A program made the position numbers and the translations under genes. The notes beneath the pieces are model-generated. The model saw only the letters and a program-made list of their open reading frames with translations. It did no database searches and was not told where the DNA came from. From Isosphaeraceae bacterium (GTDB taxonomy: Bacteria; Planctomycetota; Planctomycetia; Isosphaerales; Isosphaeraceae), in the NCBI GenBank assembly GCA_025356435.1, contig JANXSY010000173.1:1-64000 (forward strand): a stretch of DNA of 64,000 nucleotides, given 5' to 3'. Below, piece after piece: positions 45,393 through 54,576 of the stretch. Numbering within the stretch: position 1 is the stretch's first letter; each line of letters opens with the position of its first letter.

Positions 45393-46511
45393 ATGCGAAT
45401 CGGTTACAACTCCCGGCTCCTGGCCACCGCCGATCTCCGCGGCTGGAATCGGTACGCGATCAACCTGATCGAGTCCCTCATTCCCCTTGGCGTCGAGCCT
45501 ATCCTCTACGCCGATCAACCGGTCCACGCCGACCATCTGGCACGCCTCTCCGTCGCTGAGGTCCGGGTCTCGCCTCGCATGGGTTACGACCGATGGGAAC
45601 AGATCTGGCTCCCTAGCCAGGCTAGGCGAGACAAGGTCAAGCTCCTGCATTCGCCGTTCAACTTCGGCCTCCCCTGGTCGTCCCATTGCCCGCGAGTGCT
45701 GACGCTTCATGACGCGATCGACCATGTCTATCCGCAGACTCCGGCCGGAGGTCTTCCAAGATCGGGCACAATCCGCGACCGTCTGCGGCATTGGGTCGCC
45801 CGGACCCGCGCAGACCGGATCATCACCGTAAGCGCCCACGCTCGGAGCGACATCGTCCGCCATCTCGGGGTGTCCGCCGAGAAGGTCGTCGTCATCCCCG
45901 AGGCGGCCGACCCTCGCTTCCACCGTCCAATCGACAACAGCGTACGTAACGAGGTCGTGGGGCGTCATGGCTTGAGTCGACCTTATGTGTTCTACGTGGG
46001 TGGATGGGAACAACGGAAGAACATCCCGTTTCTCGTCAAGGCATTCGCCGAAGCCGCGCTCGACGGGGTTGACCTGGCCCTCGCGGGTGGCAAAGACGAT
46101 CAACGGGACGAGTTAACGAATCTCGCTCGCTCGTTCGGCGTGGCCGACCAACTACGGCTGATCGGCTACGTCCCCGACGCCGACCTCCCCGCTCTCTACG
46201 CCGGTGCGCTCGCATTCGTCTATCCGAGCGAATACGAAGGCTTTGGCCTTCAGCTTTGCGAGGCGATGGCGATTGGTCGGCCCGTGCTGGCGTCCCGCGC
46301 GACGTCGCTCCCCGAAGTTCTCGGCGAGGGCGGTGATACCTTCCCGATCGACGAGACAGGCCCCCTTGCCACGCAACTCAGCCGTTTGGCCAATGACCCG
46401 TCGTATGGCGACGACCTCGCCCGCCGCGCTCGCTCACGATCGGCCTCATTTTCCTGGGAACTGACGGCCCGGGCCACGCTGGCCGTCTACCGCGAACTGG
46501 GGGCCTCATGA
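45393..46511 (+). CDS. GT4-family glycosyltransferase
   Basis: 372 residues. It starts 'MRIGYNSRLLATADLRGWNRYAINL', has 'ADRIITVSAHARSDIVRHL' linking the domains, and a strong donor site: 'FYVGGWEQRKNIPFLVKAF' and 'YPSEYEGFGLQLCEAMAIGRPVL'. Close in style to mannosyl- or galactosyl-transferases of O-antigen clusters. Only nine bases separate it from the ligase gene, and its stop overlaps the acetyltransferase start (ATGA). Confidence 0.88.
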   Translation: MRIGYNSRLLATADLRGWNRYAINLIESLIPLGVEPILYADQPVHADHLARLSVAEVRVSPRMGYDRWEQIWLPSQARRDKVKLLHSPFNFGLPWSSHCPRVLTLHDAIDHVYPQTPAGGLPRSGTIRDRLRHWVARTRADRIITVSAHARSDIVRHLGVSAEKVVVIPEAADPRFHRPIDNSVRNEVVGRHGLSRPYVFYVGGWEQRKNIPFLVKAFAEAALDGVDLALAGGKDDQRDELTNLARSFGVADQLRLIGYVPDADLPALYAGALAFVYPSEYEGFGLQLCEAMAIGRPVLASRATSLPEVLGEGGDTFPIDETGPLATQLSRLANDPSYGDDLARRARSRSASFSWELTARATLAVYRELGAS

Positions 46512-47143
46512 CCCCTCCCATCGTCGAATGGTCGGACCCCTCGTCTGGGCTGCCAATCCGGCTTCTGGCGGCCCTCCGTGAAGACCTCCGGGCCCACGTC
46601 CCCTCCACGGAGCAGGGGGGAGGATGGCTCCACTGTTCTCTCCGCACCCTCAAGACCGTTGCGACGTCGTCGGGCCTTCACCTGTCTTGGAACTATCGCC
46701 TCTCGCATACGATCCGGGGGCGATGGGGACTGCTCGGGCGTCCGCTTGCCCTGGGCCTTTTCTGGTGGGGCCGCCATTTTTACGGCTGCTCGATCGCTCC
46801 GACGGCTCGGCTCCACGGTGGGCTGATACTGCCCCACCCCCAGGGGATCGTCGTCGGCCCGGGTGTTGAGGTCGGGCCAAGGGCCTGGATCTTCCAGAAC
46901 GTTACACTAGGAGGGGCACCGGACAAGGCGGGGTCACCGACGATCGGGGCCGACGCCAGGATCTACGCGGGGGCGGTCCTCTCCGGCCCGATCGCCCTGG
47001 GCGACAACGTCGTCATCGGGGCCAACGCCGTCGTCCATCGCAACGTTCCCTCGCGGTCGGTGGTCCGGTCGGCCAGGGTCGACGTCGTCGCGCTGCCGGG
47101 CTGCTCCCTCGTCGAATCACTTGACGGTCTCGATGTCCCATGA
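46508..47143 (+). CDS. Serine O-acetyltransferase-like hexapeptide protein
   Basis: 211 residues. A helical N-terminus (about 1-95) precedes a left-handed beta-helix of hexapeptide repeats with 'APTARLHGGLILPHPQGIVVGPGVEVGPRAWIFQNVTLGG', the CysE/SAT signature. In such clusters these proteins usually acetylate a sugar or an intermediate and not serine for cysteine synthesis. The ligand histidine is in 'LPHPQGIVVG'. It is coupled on both sides by ATGA overlaps. Confidence 0.8.
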   Translation: MTPPIVEWSDPSSGLPIRLLAALREDLRAHVPSTEQGGGWLHCSLRTLKTVATSSGLHLSWNYRLSHTIRGRWGLLGRPLALGLFWWGRHFYGCSIAPTARLHGGLILPHPQGIVVGPGVEVGPRAWIFQNVTLGGAPDKAGSPTIGADARIYAGAVLSGPIALGDNVVIGANAVVHRNVPSRSVVRSARVDVVALPGCSLVESLDGLDVP

Positions 47144-48627
47144 TGACCCACCGCGCCGGATGGCTGAGCTTGTTCGGGTTCGCCATCGCCTATTCTTGCC
47201 TATTCGCCTGGTTCTATCCGCCCCTCTCGGCGATCGAGGATGAGGTCGGGTTCGTCAACCAGGCCCTCGTATGGTCGCGCGGTGCGATCTCGTCGGAGGG
47301 GGCGGGGTTCGCCGAAGTGACCGATTTCGGGCTGCCGGACTCGCGGCCGCACCTTATGGACTTCGTTCCGGTTGGCCCGCGACACCTCCCCGGCCGGCAT
47401 CCCGGGCGATCGTTGATCCTGCTCCCGTTCCTCATGTCGGGCGGGGTCCATGCGGGCTTCGTTTCGGGGCTACTCATTCACCTGGCAACGACGCTCGTCG
47501 CTGCGCTGCTGCTTGCCCGGATCGGGCATTCCCCCTTCGGTGCGGTCCTCGTCCTCTTCCATCCGACGCTCGCCCTCTACAGTCGAACGATTATGGGAGA
47601 CGAGGCGGCGGGGGGCTTCCTCCTCCTGGCGGCCCTGATGGCGATGGTGCCGGGCCGGCGCGGCGCGATCGGAGCGGGGCTGGCGGTCGGCCTGGCGGCG
47701 TTGATGCGGTATCACGCGGGGCTGGCCCTGCCGATCATCGCGGCGTCGATTGCGCTTAATCCCGCCCGCGACCGTCGACGGGCTGACGGATTGGCCTGTC
47801 TCGTCGCTGGGGGCCTCTGTGGTGTGCTCCTGATCGTCTACAACGTCAGCCTCTACCACGCATTCCTTGACCCGGTCGGTGGCCCTCGCGGACAGTTCGG
47901 CCTGCGGTTCGTCACCGATAACGTGCTATTTTACTTCGTCGCCCTGATGGCACTATGGCCGGGAATGCTACTCGCCCCTGTCCTCGATCGGTCGCCGATT
48001 GGAGGGCTCGCGCGGGGAGTGACCGGAACCTTCCTCGTCTTTTTCTCGGCCTATTACTTCCACGACCAGGGCGGGAGCCGGGCCGAGACGCTCGTCGTTG
48101 GCCTCCGGCTCATTCAAGTGGCTCTACCAATTTGGATCGTCAGTTATGCCGTCGTGCTCGATCACCTCTTAGTCGCCCCTCTCCGGAGGCGTGTCGGACG
48201 TAGGGCGGTCGTCTTTGCAAGCATTGTGGCGGGAGTCGTGCTCTTGGGAGGGAATGGTCTAGCCTTCCGCAAGCATCAGCAATACCTGATCGGGATCGGG
48301 CAGGCGCGCGACGCAATCGTCGCCCGGGTCCCCTCGGGATCGGTGATCGTCACGCACGGGGCGTCCTATAAGCTTTTTGGGATACCGATCGGGGGGCCGG
48401 TCTATCGCTGGCTCCTGTTCAGCTCCACCGGATTCGTCATTGACCACTCGGCCGTGATCGACCGTCAGCAGGAGCGTTGGTTCCTGGCGATCCTGGTCAA
48501 GAGCGACGCGAACCTGCCGTCCGCAGCGCTCGACTTCATTAATCGCTATCAGATGCACCGCGTCGCCCCAACGCCCCCCGGTCTCGTCCTTTACTACGCC
48601 GATCCTCCGAGCCAGGTCCGACCATGA
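47140..48627 (+). CDS. Polytopic membrane protein, GT-C/glycosyltransferase-39-like
   Basis: 495 residues with about eleven membrane helices. The first loop, 'YPPLSAIEDEVGFVNQALVW', has an acidic cluster (E-D-E) at the position of the catalytic acid in GT-C transferases such as the dolichyl- or polyprenyl-phosphate-mannose families. A periplasmic C-terminal domain (about 390-495) follows. This supports a lipid-sugar-dependent transferase acting at the outer face, but without a sure family match. It begins at two adjacent ATG codons, the first overlapping the acetyltransferase stop. Confidence 0.7.
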   Translation: MMTHRAGWLSLFGFAIAYSCLFAWFYPPLSAIEDEVGFVNQALVWSRGAISSEGAGFAEVTDFGLPDSRPHLMDFVPVGPRHLPGRHPGRSLILLPFLMSGGVHAGFVSGLLIHLATTLVAALLLARIGHSPFGAVLVLFHPTLALYSRTIMGDEAAGGFLLLAALMAMVPGRRGAIGAGLAVGLAALMRYHAGLALPIIAASIALNPARDRRRADGLACLVAGGLCGVLLIVYNVSLYHAFLDPVGGPRGQFGLRFVTDNVLFYFVALMALWPGMLLAPVLDRSPIGGLARGVTGTFLVFFSAYYFHDQGGSRAETLVVGLRLIQVALPIWIVSYAVVLDHLLVAPLRRRVGRRAVVFASIVAGVVLLGGNGLAFRKHQQYLIGIGQARDAIVARVPSGSVIVTHGASYKLFGIPIGGPVYRWLLFSSTGFVIDHSAVIDRQQERWFLAILVKSDANLPSAALDFINRYQMHRVAPTPPGLVLYYADPPSQVRP

Positions 48628-49799
48628 AGCGTCTCCGCGTCGCCATCCTCTGCGACTATCCTGAAGAGGGATGGCCCAGCATGGACCTCACGGCTGAAAT
48701 GGTCCTAAGTTATCTCAACAAGGGGCACGCTTCGGAAATCGAGGCGGTACGGATCTGCCCTCCTTTTCGACATCGATTCGGCCCGATGCCGATTCACGCC
48801 TTGACGGGGGCGAGACGGAACCTCGACCGGTTCCTGAACAGATATCGCGACTACCCAAAATACCTGCGCGGGCTCGTTCGGCGAGAACAGTTCGACATCT
48901 ATCATGTGGTCGATCACAGTTACGCCCAACTCGTCCACGCCGTTCCGCCCGGTAAGGCCGTCGTCACCTGCCACGACCTCGACACGTTCCGCTGCTTGCT
49001 CCGGCCCGAACTCGAACCGAGGCCGGCGTGGTTCAGGGGCCTGACGCGACGGACCTTGCGAGGACTCCAAACGGCCGCTGCGATCTCTTGCGATAGTGAG
49101 GCCACCCGATCGGCAATCCTCGAACACCATCTGGTCCCGCCCGAGCGACTGACGATGAACCATTTGGGCACAAATCCCGAATTCGTCGCCGAGCCTGTCC
49201 CCGAAATCGACGCCGAGCTTGACTGCCTCATAGGTCCACCAGACCCCATGGGCCCAGTTGACCTTTTGCATGTCGGGTCGAACATCGCCCGAAAGCGGAT
49301 CGACGTCCTTCTCGCCACGTTCGCCGCCGTCAGGCGTGCGATTCCTCGGGCCCGCCTCATCAAGGTGGGCGGCGAGTTTACCCCCGCGCAGGCCGCTCAG
49401 GCGAGCGATCTAGAGATCACGGACGCCATCTTGTCCATCCCCTTCCTCACAAACCGGCTCACGCTCGCTGCCCTCTATCGGCGCGCGGCGTTAGTGCTGC
49501 AACCGAGCGACGCGGAGGGATTCGGATTCCCGCTGGTGGAGGCAATGTCATGCGGGGCACCCCTTCTGGTGAGCGACATCCCCGTACTTCGCGAAGTCGC
49601 GGGTGAGGCTGCTGTCTACCAGCCAGTGGGGGACGTCGCCTCGTGGACTCAGGCCGTCATCAGCCTGGTTGAAGATTGTGCAACCCATTCCCAAGCATGG
49701 CAGGCCCGCCGCTCAGCCGGGTTCCTCCGGTCGGCCACTTACCGCTGGGAAAAACACACGAGCCGACTCGTCGAGATTTACAGGAACGTCGCCAGATAA
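48624..49799 (+). CDS. GT4-family glycosyltransferase
   Basis: 391 residues. 'RVAILCDYPEEGWPSMDLTAEMVL' opens it and 'DLLHVGSNIARKRIDVLLATFAAV' with 'LQPSDAEGFGFPLVEAMSCGAPLLV' forms the donor site. It closes the ATGA-coupled run of four genes and the first half of the polysaccharide region; 217 non-coding bases follow. Confidence 0.87.
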   Translation: MKRLRVAILCDYPEEGWPSMDLTAEMVLSYLNKGHASEIEAVRICPPFRHRFGPMPIHALTGARRNLDRFLNRYRDYPKYLRGLVRREQFDIYHVVDHSYAQLVHAVPPGKAVVTCHDLDTFRCLLRPELEPRPAWFRGLTRRTLRGLQTAAAISCDSEATRSAILEHHLVPPERLTMNHLGTNPEFVAEPVPEIDAELDCLIGPPDPMGPVDLLHVGSNIARKRIDVLLATFAAVRRAIPRARLIKVGGEFTPAQAAQASDLEITDAILSIPFLTNRLTLAALYRRAALVLQPSDAEGFGFPLVEAMSCGAPLLVSDIPVLREVAGEAAVYQPVGDVASWTQAVISLVEDCATHSQAWQARRSAGFLRSATYRWEKHTSRLVEIYRNVAR

Positions 49800-50016
49800 A
49801 CCGAGCGTCGATCGAAAAGTCCTAGAATGAATTCCCTAAGACCTTGGCGACATCGACGTTAAGAAATTGAACTTGGATCGAAAACCGTTGAAGGTCTCGC
49901 AGAGGCGGCATAGACTGGATGACTCTCGATCGCGTCCGGTTTCATTCCTTATCTTAGCCGGAAGCGATCACTATTTATTTATTGATCTTTTACGCAAGCG
50001 GAAATGAGGTCAATCG
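49800..50016. promoter_or_regulatory. Non-coding gap before the second polysaccharide half
   Basis: 217 bases, visibly richer in A and T than the neighbours (for example ACTATTTATTTATTGATC near the end). It ends with GAGGT six bases before the next ATG. A promoter for the following gene is likely to lie here, but no sure -35/-10 pair was chosen. Confidence 0.45.
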
Positions 50017-50322
50017 ATGGCACAGGCCCACAAGGGCCGGCCGGGTCTCGACATGGAGTCGTGGCTCGCCCGGAAGATCAAACTCGGCAATCTTCACGAA
50101 TTGCCGCCCTTTTACGCGAACGGCGGCGGCAGCATTTATCATGCTGAGCCGTATGCTCGTCTACTGCTCTCGGCGATCCGGGAAGTGACGTGCGACATTC
50201 GCACACGCGAGCGGGTCCAGGACGACGCCCGCGCCTTCCGGAGCTGGGTTGAGGGGAATCAACTCGACCTGACACCCGCACGGCTCCTCCCCTCTCCCTG
50301 GACTAACACAGCCCGGGCTTGA
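50017..50322 (+). CDS. Small protein of unknown function
   Basis: 101 residues, no known family. It reads as soluble and mostly helical, with an aromatic/glycine stretch 'LPPFYANGGGSIYHAEPYARLLLSAIREVTCDI' and a charged helix after it. GAGGT lies six bases before the ATG, a good ribosome binding site, which is the main reason for believing it. It lies alone between the two polysaccharide halves, with an A/T-rich leader before and a hairpin after. A regulatory or accessory role is possible but not shown. Confidence 0.58.
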   Translation: MAQAHKGRPGLDMESWLARKIKLGNLHELPPFYANGGGSIYHAEPYARLLLSAIREVTCDIRTRERVQDDARAFRSWVEGNQLDLTPARLLPSPWTNTARA

Positions 50323-50345
50323 GACAGGAGTCCCATCACTCACCC

Positions 50346-50395
50346 ATCGGCCCGTCACGATCGACCTCCCGGCCGATCCTGGCGGGCCGATCGTG
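50346..50395 (+). terminator. Alternative-stem hairpin
   Basis: ATCGGCCCG (50346-50354) pairs with CGGGCCGAT (50383-50391), and CACGATCG (50356-50363) pairs with CGATCGTG (50388-50395). The two right arms overlap, so the stems exclude each other. It lies 24 bases after the small gene and may end its transcript; the switch-like design is only an observation. Confidence 0.45.
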
Positions 50396-50523
50396 GATAA
50401 CTTTAAGCGGCAGACATGATGCTTTTCGACAACATTGGTCTGTCAATTCTACGACGCTCTATGGGTCGAACATCCCAAACTGTTTGACTGAAAGATCCTA
50501 AAGAAACTAAACTTATTCCACAC

Positions 50524-50739
50524 ATGACGCGACCGGTGAGACACCTCGAAAATCGTGACGTCGTGTATTTTTTGCGACACAAATACGAAGCAAACGATAC
50601 TAATCTGGTAGGACAGACTGTCGAGGTTGGCAAACTGATCGACAGGATTGAGGATCGTTTCGTGAAGGTCGTTTTCGAACGCGGCCGCGGGAAAATCTAC
50701 TTGACGCGACTACACCAGAAAGTTGTGTTGAGCGGCTAG
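50524..50739 (+). CDS. Small basic protein of unknown function
   Basis: 71 residues, rich in lysine, arginine, valine and leucine. The pattern 'VVYFLRHKYEAN' followed by 'IDRIEDRFVKVVFERGRGKIYLTRLHQKVVLSG' suggests a small helix-plus-beta-sheet fold. Base use is more A/T-rich than in most genes here, and no clear ribosome binding site is seen, so it may be a real orphan gene or a chance frame. It lies before the second exosortase. Confidence 0.42.
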   Translation: MTRPVRHLENRDVVYFLRHKYEANDTNLVGQTVEVGKLIDRIEDRFVKVVFERGRGKIYLTRLHQKVVLSG

Positions 50740-50972
50740 AACTTTCATGATCCTTGATCTATATTGATTGAGGCTTGAGTGATCGGCGATTTTTTCATAG
50801 ATCATCGGCTCCTGGGTCATGCCAAGAGGGTGGTGATCTGGAGAATCGCCCGAGACGATCGCGATGGATGTCGAGGGCATCAGTCTCGGCCCATAAATGC
50901 GCGATGGCGATTTTCGCCAGCAGTTATACTAACGTAATTTCGGTCAGATTCTGCCATGACGGCCCCGGGGCA

Positions 50973-52064
50973 ATGAGTGCGTTTGGTGGCATAGTCGCCG
51001 ATTCCCCTACAGCACCGGCCATGATGGCCGCAATTGAGGCTTCGATGACGATGACCGAGACGAGTGTGAATCCCCGCAATCCCCTGGGTCGATCGACATC
51101 GCCGCCTCCGGCTTGGTTAGCACTCATCGCGCTCGTGCTCGGATGTATCGTCTGGTCGTCCTGGCCTGCCTTGGCGGACATGTATCAGATCTGGTCGGAT
51201 GACCCCCGATATTCTCACGGCTTCCTGGTGCCGATGTTCGCTCTCTTCCTGCTCTGGCACCGGCGTGGGCTGCTAAACCAGAATGGGTCAACGACGAGTT
51301 CGTGGTGGTTCGGTGTCCCCTTATTGCTGGTTGGTGCCTGCCTAAAACTCCTGGGCGGCCTTTATTTCATCGTCTGGCTCGACGGGATGTCCCTCCTTGC
51401 CACCCTGGCCGGTGCTTGTGTCCTACTGGGAGGCAGGTCAGCGCTCCGTTGGGCCTGGCCAGCGATCGGTTTCCTGTTCTTCATGATCCCGCTCCCCTAC
51501 CTGCTCGAGAACGCGATCGGCCCTCCCTTACAGAGGATCGCGACGGTCGTAAGCACATACATCCTTCAGACGTTCGGCCTGCCTGCCCAGGCTGAGGGAA
51601 ACATTATTAACCTCGAAGACGTGCAGATCGGCGTTGTCGAGGCCTGCAACGGGCTCGGCATGCTGATGATGTTCTTCGCCTACGCCACGGCCGTTGCGAT
51701 AGTGATCCGCCGGCCCTTAATCGACCGGATTATCCTCGTCCTGAGCGCGGCACCCATCGCAATGATCGCGAATATTCTGCGAATCGCGACTACTGGCTTA
51801 CTCCATGCTTTCTCGACGCGGGCGATCGCGGACCACGTGTATCACGACCTGGCCGGATGGCTGATGATGCCGATGGCATTGGCGATGTTTGGGGGAGAGC
51901 TGTATATTCTATCTAGTCTCTTTGTTAATGCTGAGTTGGATGGCGAACCTGCGGCTTCACCGAATGCGAAGCTTACGCCGACGACGAACCGGCCCGGATT
52001 TCCGCTCTTGATCGACATCCGTTCGATACCCAAGAACGGGGATACGACGAAACCCCGGCGTTAA
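50973..52064 (+). CDS. xrt: Exosortase (second copy)
   Basis: About 363 residues, eight membrane helices. The triad is C225 in 'VVEACNGLGM', R270 in 'ANILRIATT' and H291 in 'YHDLAGWLMMP', with 'FFMIPLPYLLENAIG' before the Cys. The C-terminal 60 residues are a soluble tail. Unlike the first copy, this one is followed two genes on by an EpsI-family gene, the usual partner. The frame is open from 50775; ATG codons at 50973 and 51045 (GAGG five bases before the latter) are both reasonable, and the conserved part begins after either. Confidence 0.86.
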   Translation: MSAFGGIVADSPTAPAMMAAIEASMTMTETSVNPRNPLGRSTSPPPAWLALIALVLGCIVWSSWPALADMYQIWSDDPRYSHGFLVPMFALFLLWHRRGLLNQNGSTTSSWWFGVPLLLVGACLKLLGGLYFIVWLDGMSLLATLAGACVLLGGRSALRWAWPAIGFLFFMIPLPYLLENAIGPPLQRIATVVSTYILQTFGLPAQAEGNIINLEDVQIGVVEACNGLGMLMMFFAYATAVAIVIRRPLIDRIILVLSAAPIAMIANILRIATTGLLHAFSTRAIADHVYHDLAGWLMMPMALAMFGGELYILSSLFVNAELDGEPAASPNAKLTPTTNRPGFPLLIDIRSIPKNGDTTKPRR

Positions 52065-52162
52065 TGCGAGGGGCGAGCACTCGAAAAGTCGGTCGACTGA
52101 TCCGCAACCCGACCAGACGAACCCCCGACATAAATCTATAAATGACATCGAGAGGTTAAGAA

Positions 52163-54502
52163 ATGGCCGATCATTACGCCAGCCCGTCCGAATCTGCGGG
52201 CGGGTCGGAAAAGTCTGAAATCATGTCCGCCTCCTCAAATGGAGGTAAGCCTGGTGTTGGCGCGGTAATGCTTCGGTCTGGATTTGGACGGCTACCGAAA
52301 CCACCTACCACGTTCGACCCGATGGCGTTGCTCAAAGCGTTCCGCCGTCGCTGGGTTCTCGCCCTGGGAATCGGGTTCACGCTGGCAGTGATCGTGGGTG
52401 TGTCCGCGCTTGTCCTAATGCCTTCGGCCAAATACACCACCCGGTCGCTGCTTCGGGTCTCGATGAATCCTCAGATCATTATCTTCCAAACGCAAGATCG
52501 ATATGCCGACTATCGGACGTTCCAGAACACACAGACGCAGCTTATCAAGAGTCGTGTCGTACTCGGGCCGGTGATTCGCAACCCGAAGGTTTCGAATCTG
52601 CCCATCATCAAAGCCCAGACCGATCCGGCGGAATGGATAGAGAAACAGGTCGAGGTCAGTTTCCCCTCCGGGTCCGAGTTGCTGACAGTCTCAATGTCGA
52701 GTTCTAACCCCGAAGAGCTCGAGCCGATCGTTAACTCGGTTGTCGAAGCTTACCTCCAAACTGTCGTTGAAGAAGAACATCAGGCACGGGTTACGCGGCT
52801 TGAGCAACTGCGCAAACTCTGGGATCATTATCAGGATGAGTTACGGACAAAACGGGCATCGGTGCGGCAACTCTCGAACGCCACCGGAACCGACGACCGA
52901 TTGACGCTGGCACTTAAGCAAGGATTCGATCTCGAAAACGTTCACTCCCTGGAACGGGACCTGATCACAACCCAGGCCGAAATGCGTCGGTTGCTTCCAT
53001 ATATGACCTTGATCGATGCGAGAAAGACCAAGGGTGAGACGTCGGTGACAGCGAAGGTCCCGCCACTGATCACCCGTCCCGCCGAAGCACTCCCTATCAA
53101 CCCGAACGAGACGATCGAGTTGGACGCTGCGGTTGAGGAGCAATTCGCTTCGGATCCGTTGGCGGTTGGGCTCAGGCGGAAGACCGAAGAGTTGCAGCGA
53201 AAAATCGACAAGCTGAGGAGCTTAGCTCGTAATCCCCTCGACCCCCCCGTTCAGGCAGCCCGGTCGGAGCTACGATCTGTTAACAGGCAGGTCACCGACC
53301 AACGGACCCGAATTCGCGAGGCATTGATCGCCAGGCGGAATACCGCCGCCCAACCCAGCCCCGGGGGGCCACCCGCCGCGTCTTCCAATATCGTAAATCT
53401 GCGAGATCAGATCACGATGTTCAAGGCACGCGAGGCCGACCTTAACAAGGAACTTGAAACACGTCGGCAAGCCGTGACGAAGCTCAACGGATTGACGATC
53501 GACATTCAAGCCGAACAGGATGAGATTGCTCTGATTTCCATGACGGCTCAGAAGATCGGCTCCGAGGTCGAAGCGCTGAGCGTCGAACTTCAGGCACCCC
53601 GGCGGATTGTCAAGTTGAGCGACGCCGAGCAGCCGCGTAAGAAGGACATTGCCAGGCAGTACCTCGTCTGCGGTGGAGCTGCGTTTGGCGCTCTCGCGTT
53701 CGCCATGGTCGGCGTCTCATTCTGGGAGATGCGGGCGATGCGCATTGACTCGGTCGATGAAGTCGTCACCAATATCGGCATCCCGCTCGTCGGTGCCCTA
53801 CCGGCGTTACCGAGCCGTAACGCGAAATTGAGCAAGGCCGAAGACCAACGCTGGCAAGGGTTGCTCGTCGAGTCGATCGACGCCACGCGGACAATGCTCC
53901 TTCATGCATCACGCGCGAGCTCAACCAGGTCGGTTTTAATTACAAGCGCAATGAAGGGGGAGGGTAAGACCTCTTTGGCAGCCCATCTGGCGACGAGCCT
54001 GGCCCGCTCTGGCCGGAAGACGCTGCTCATCGATTGCGACCTGAGGCGGCCGAGGCTGCATCAACTCTTTGACGTTGCCCAAGTGCCCGGTCTCTGCGAA
54101 CTTCTGCGGGGAGAGGCCGAATTAAACGATGTGATTCGGCCGACCCCGGCCGACGACCTAAACATGATCCCCGGCGGCCATTGCGACGGGCTTGCCCTTC
54201 AGGCGATAGCTCAAGACGGCGTCAAGGATATCCTCAACGTCCTCAAGAAACGTTATGACTTTATTATTATTGATTCGGCACCGGTATTGCCTGTTGTTGA
54301 CACGCTTCTCCTTTCCCAGCAGGTCGATGCCGTCCTCTTCTCGATCATGAGAGATATTAGCCGGGTCCCGCTCGTCCAAGCTGCGCATGAGCGACTGACA
54401 AGCCTTGGCGTGAAAACACTCGGGGCCGTGGTCAGCGCGGTCGACAGGCGAGAGTATATCCATACATACGACTATGAATATCAGTCGGTCGAAACGGTGT
54501 AG
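52163..54502 (+). CDS. Wzz-type chain-length regulator and BY-kinase (tyrosine autokinase)
   Basis: 779 residues. The N-terminal Wzz part has membrane helices at about 64-86 and 498-520 around a periplasmic coiled-coil stretch (about 200-480). The C-terminal cytoplasmic kinase has Walker A 'KGEGKTSLAAHLATSLA' (K602), a Walker A'-like 'LLIDCDLRRPRLHQLF', Walker B 'DFIIIDSAPVLPVVDTLLL' and a tyrosine cluster 'YIHTYDYEYQ' at the very end. Such proteins control the length and export of polysaccharide and phosphorylate themselves on the tail tyrosines. GAGAGG is seven bases before the ATG. It follows the exosortase by 98 bases. Confidence 0.92.
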   Translation: MADHYASPSESAGGSEKSEIMSASSNGGKPGVGAVMLRSGFGRLPKPPTTFDPMALLKAFRRRWVLALGIGFTLAVIVGVSALVLMPSAKYTTRSLLRVSMNPQIIIFQTQDRYADYRTFQNTQTQLIKSRVVLGPVIRNPKVSNLPIIKAQTDPAEWIEKQVEVSFPSGSELLTVSMSSSNPEELEPIVNSVVEAYLQTVVEEEHQARVTRLEQLRKLWDHYQDELRTKRASVRQLSNATGTDDRLTLALKQGFDLENVHSLERDLITTQAEMRRLLPYMTLIDARKTKGETSVTAKVPPLITRPAEALPINPNETIELDAAVEEQFASDPLAVGLRRKTEELQRKIDKLRSLARNPLDPPVQAARSELRSVNRQVTDQRTRIREALIARRNTAAQPSPGGPPAASSNIVNLRDQITMFKAREADLNKELETRRQAVTKLNGLTIDIQAEQDEIALISMTAQKIGSEVEALSVELQAPRRIVKLSDAEQPRKKDIARQYLVCGGAAFGALAFAMVGVSFWEMRAMRIDSVDEVVTNIGIPLVGALPALPSRNAKLSKAEDQRWQGLLVESIDATRTMLLHASRASSTRSVLITSAMKGEGKTSLAAHLATSLARSGRKTLLIDCDLRRPRLHQLFDVAQVPGLCELLRGEAELNDVIRPTPADDLNMIPGGHCDGLALQAIAQDGVKDILNVLKKRYDFIIIDSAPVLPVVDTLLLSQQVDAVLFSIMRDISRVPLVQAAHERLTSLGVKTLGAVVSAVDRREYIHTYDYEYQSVETV

Positions 54503-54576
54503 TGCTCGACCTGGCACCTCGGTCGTGCGGCCTGATGTCGCTTTCGTTTAACGAAATCCTCAGAGTAGAGATCACG

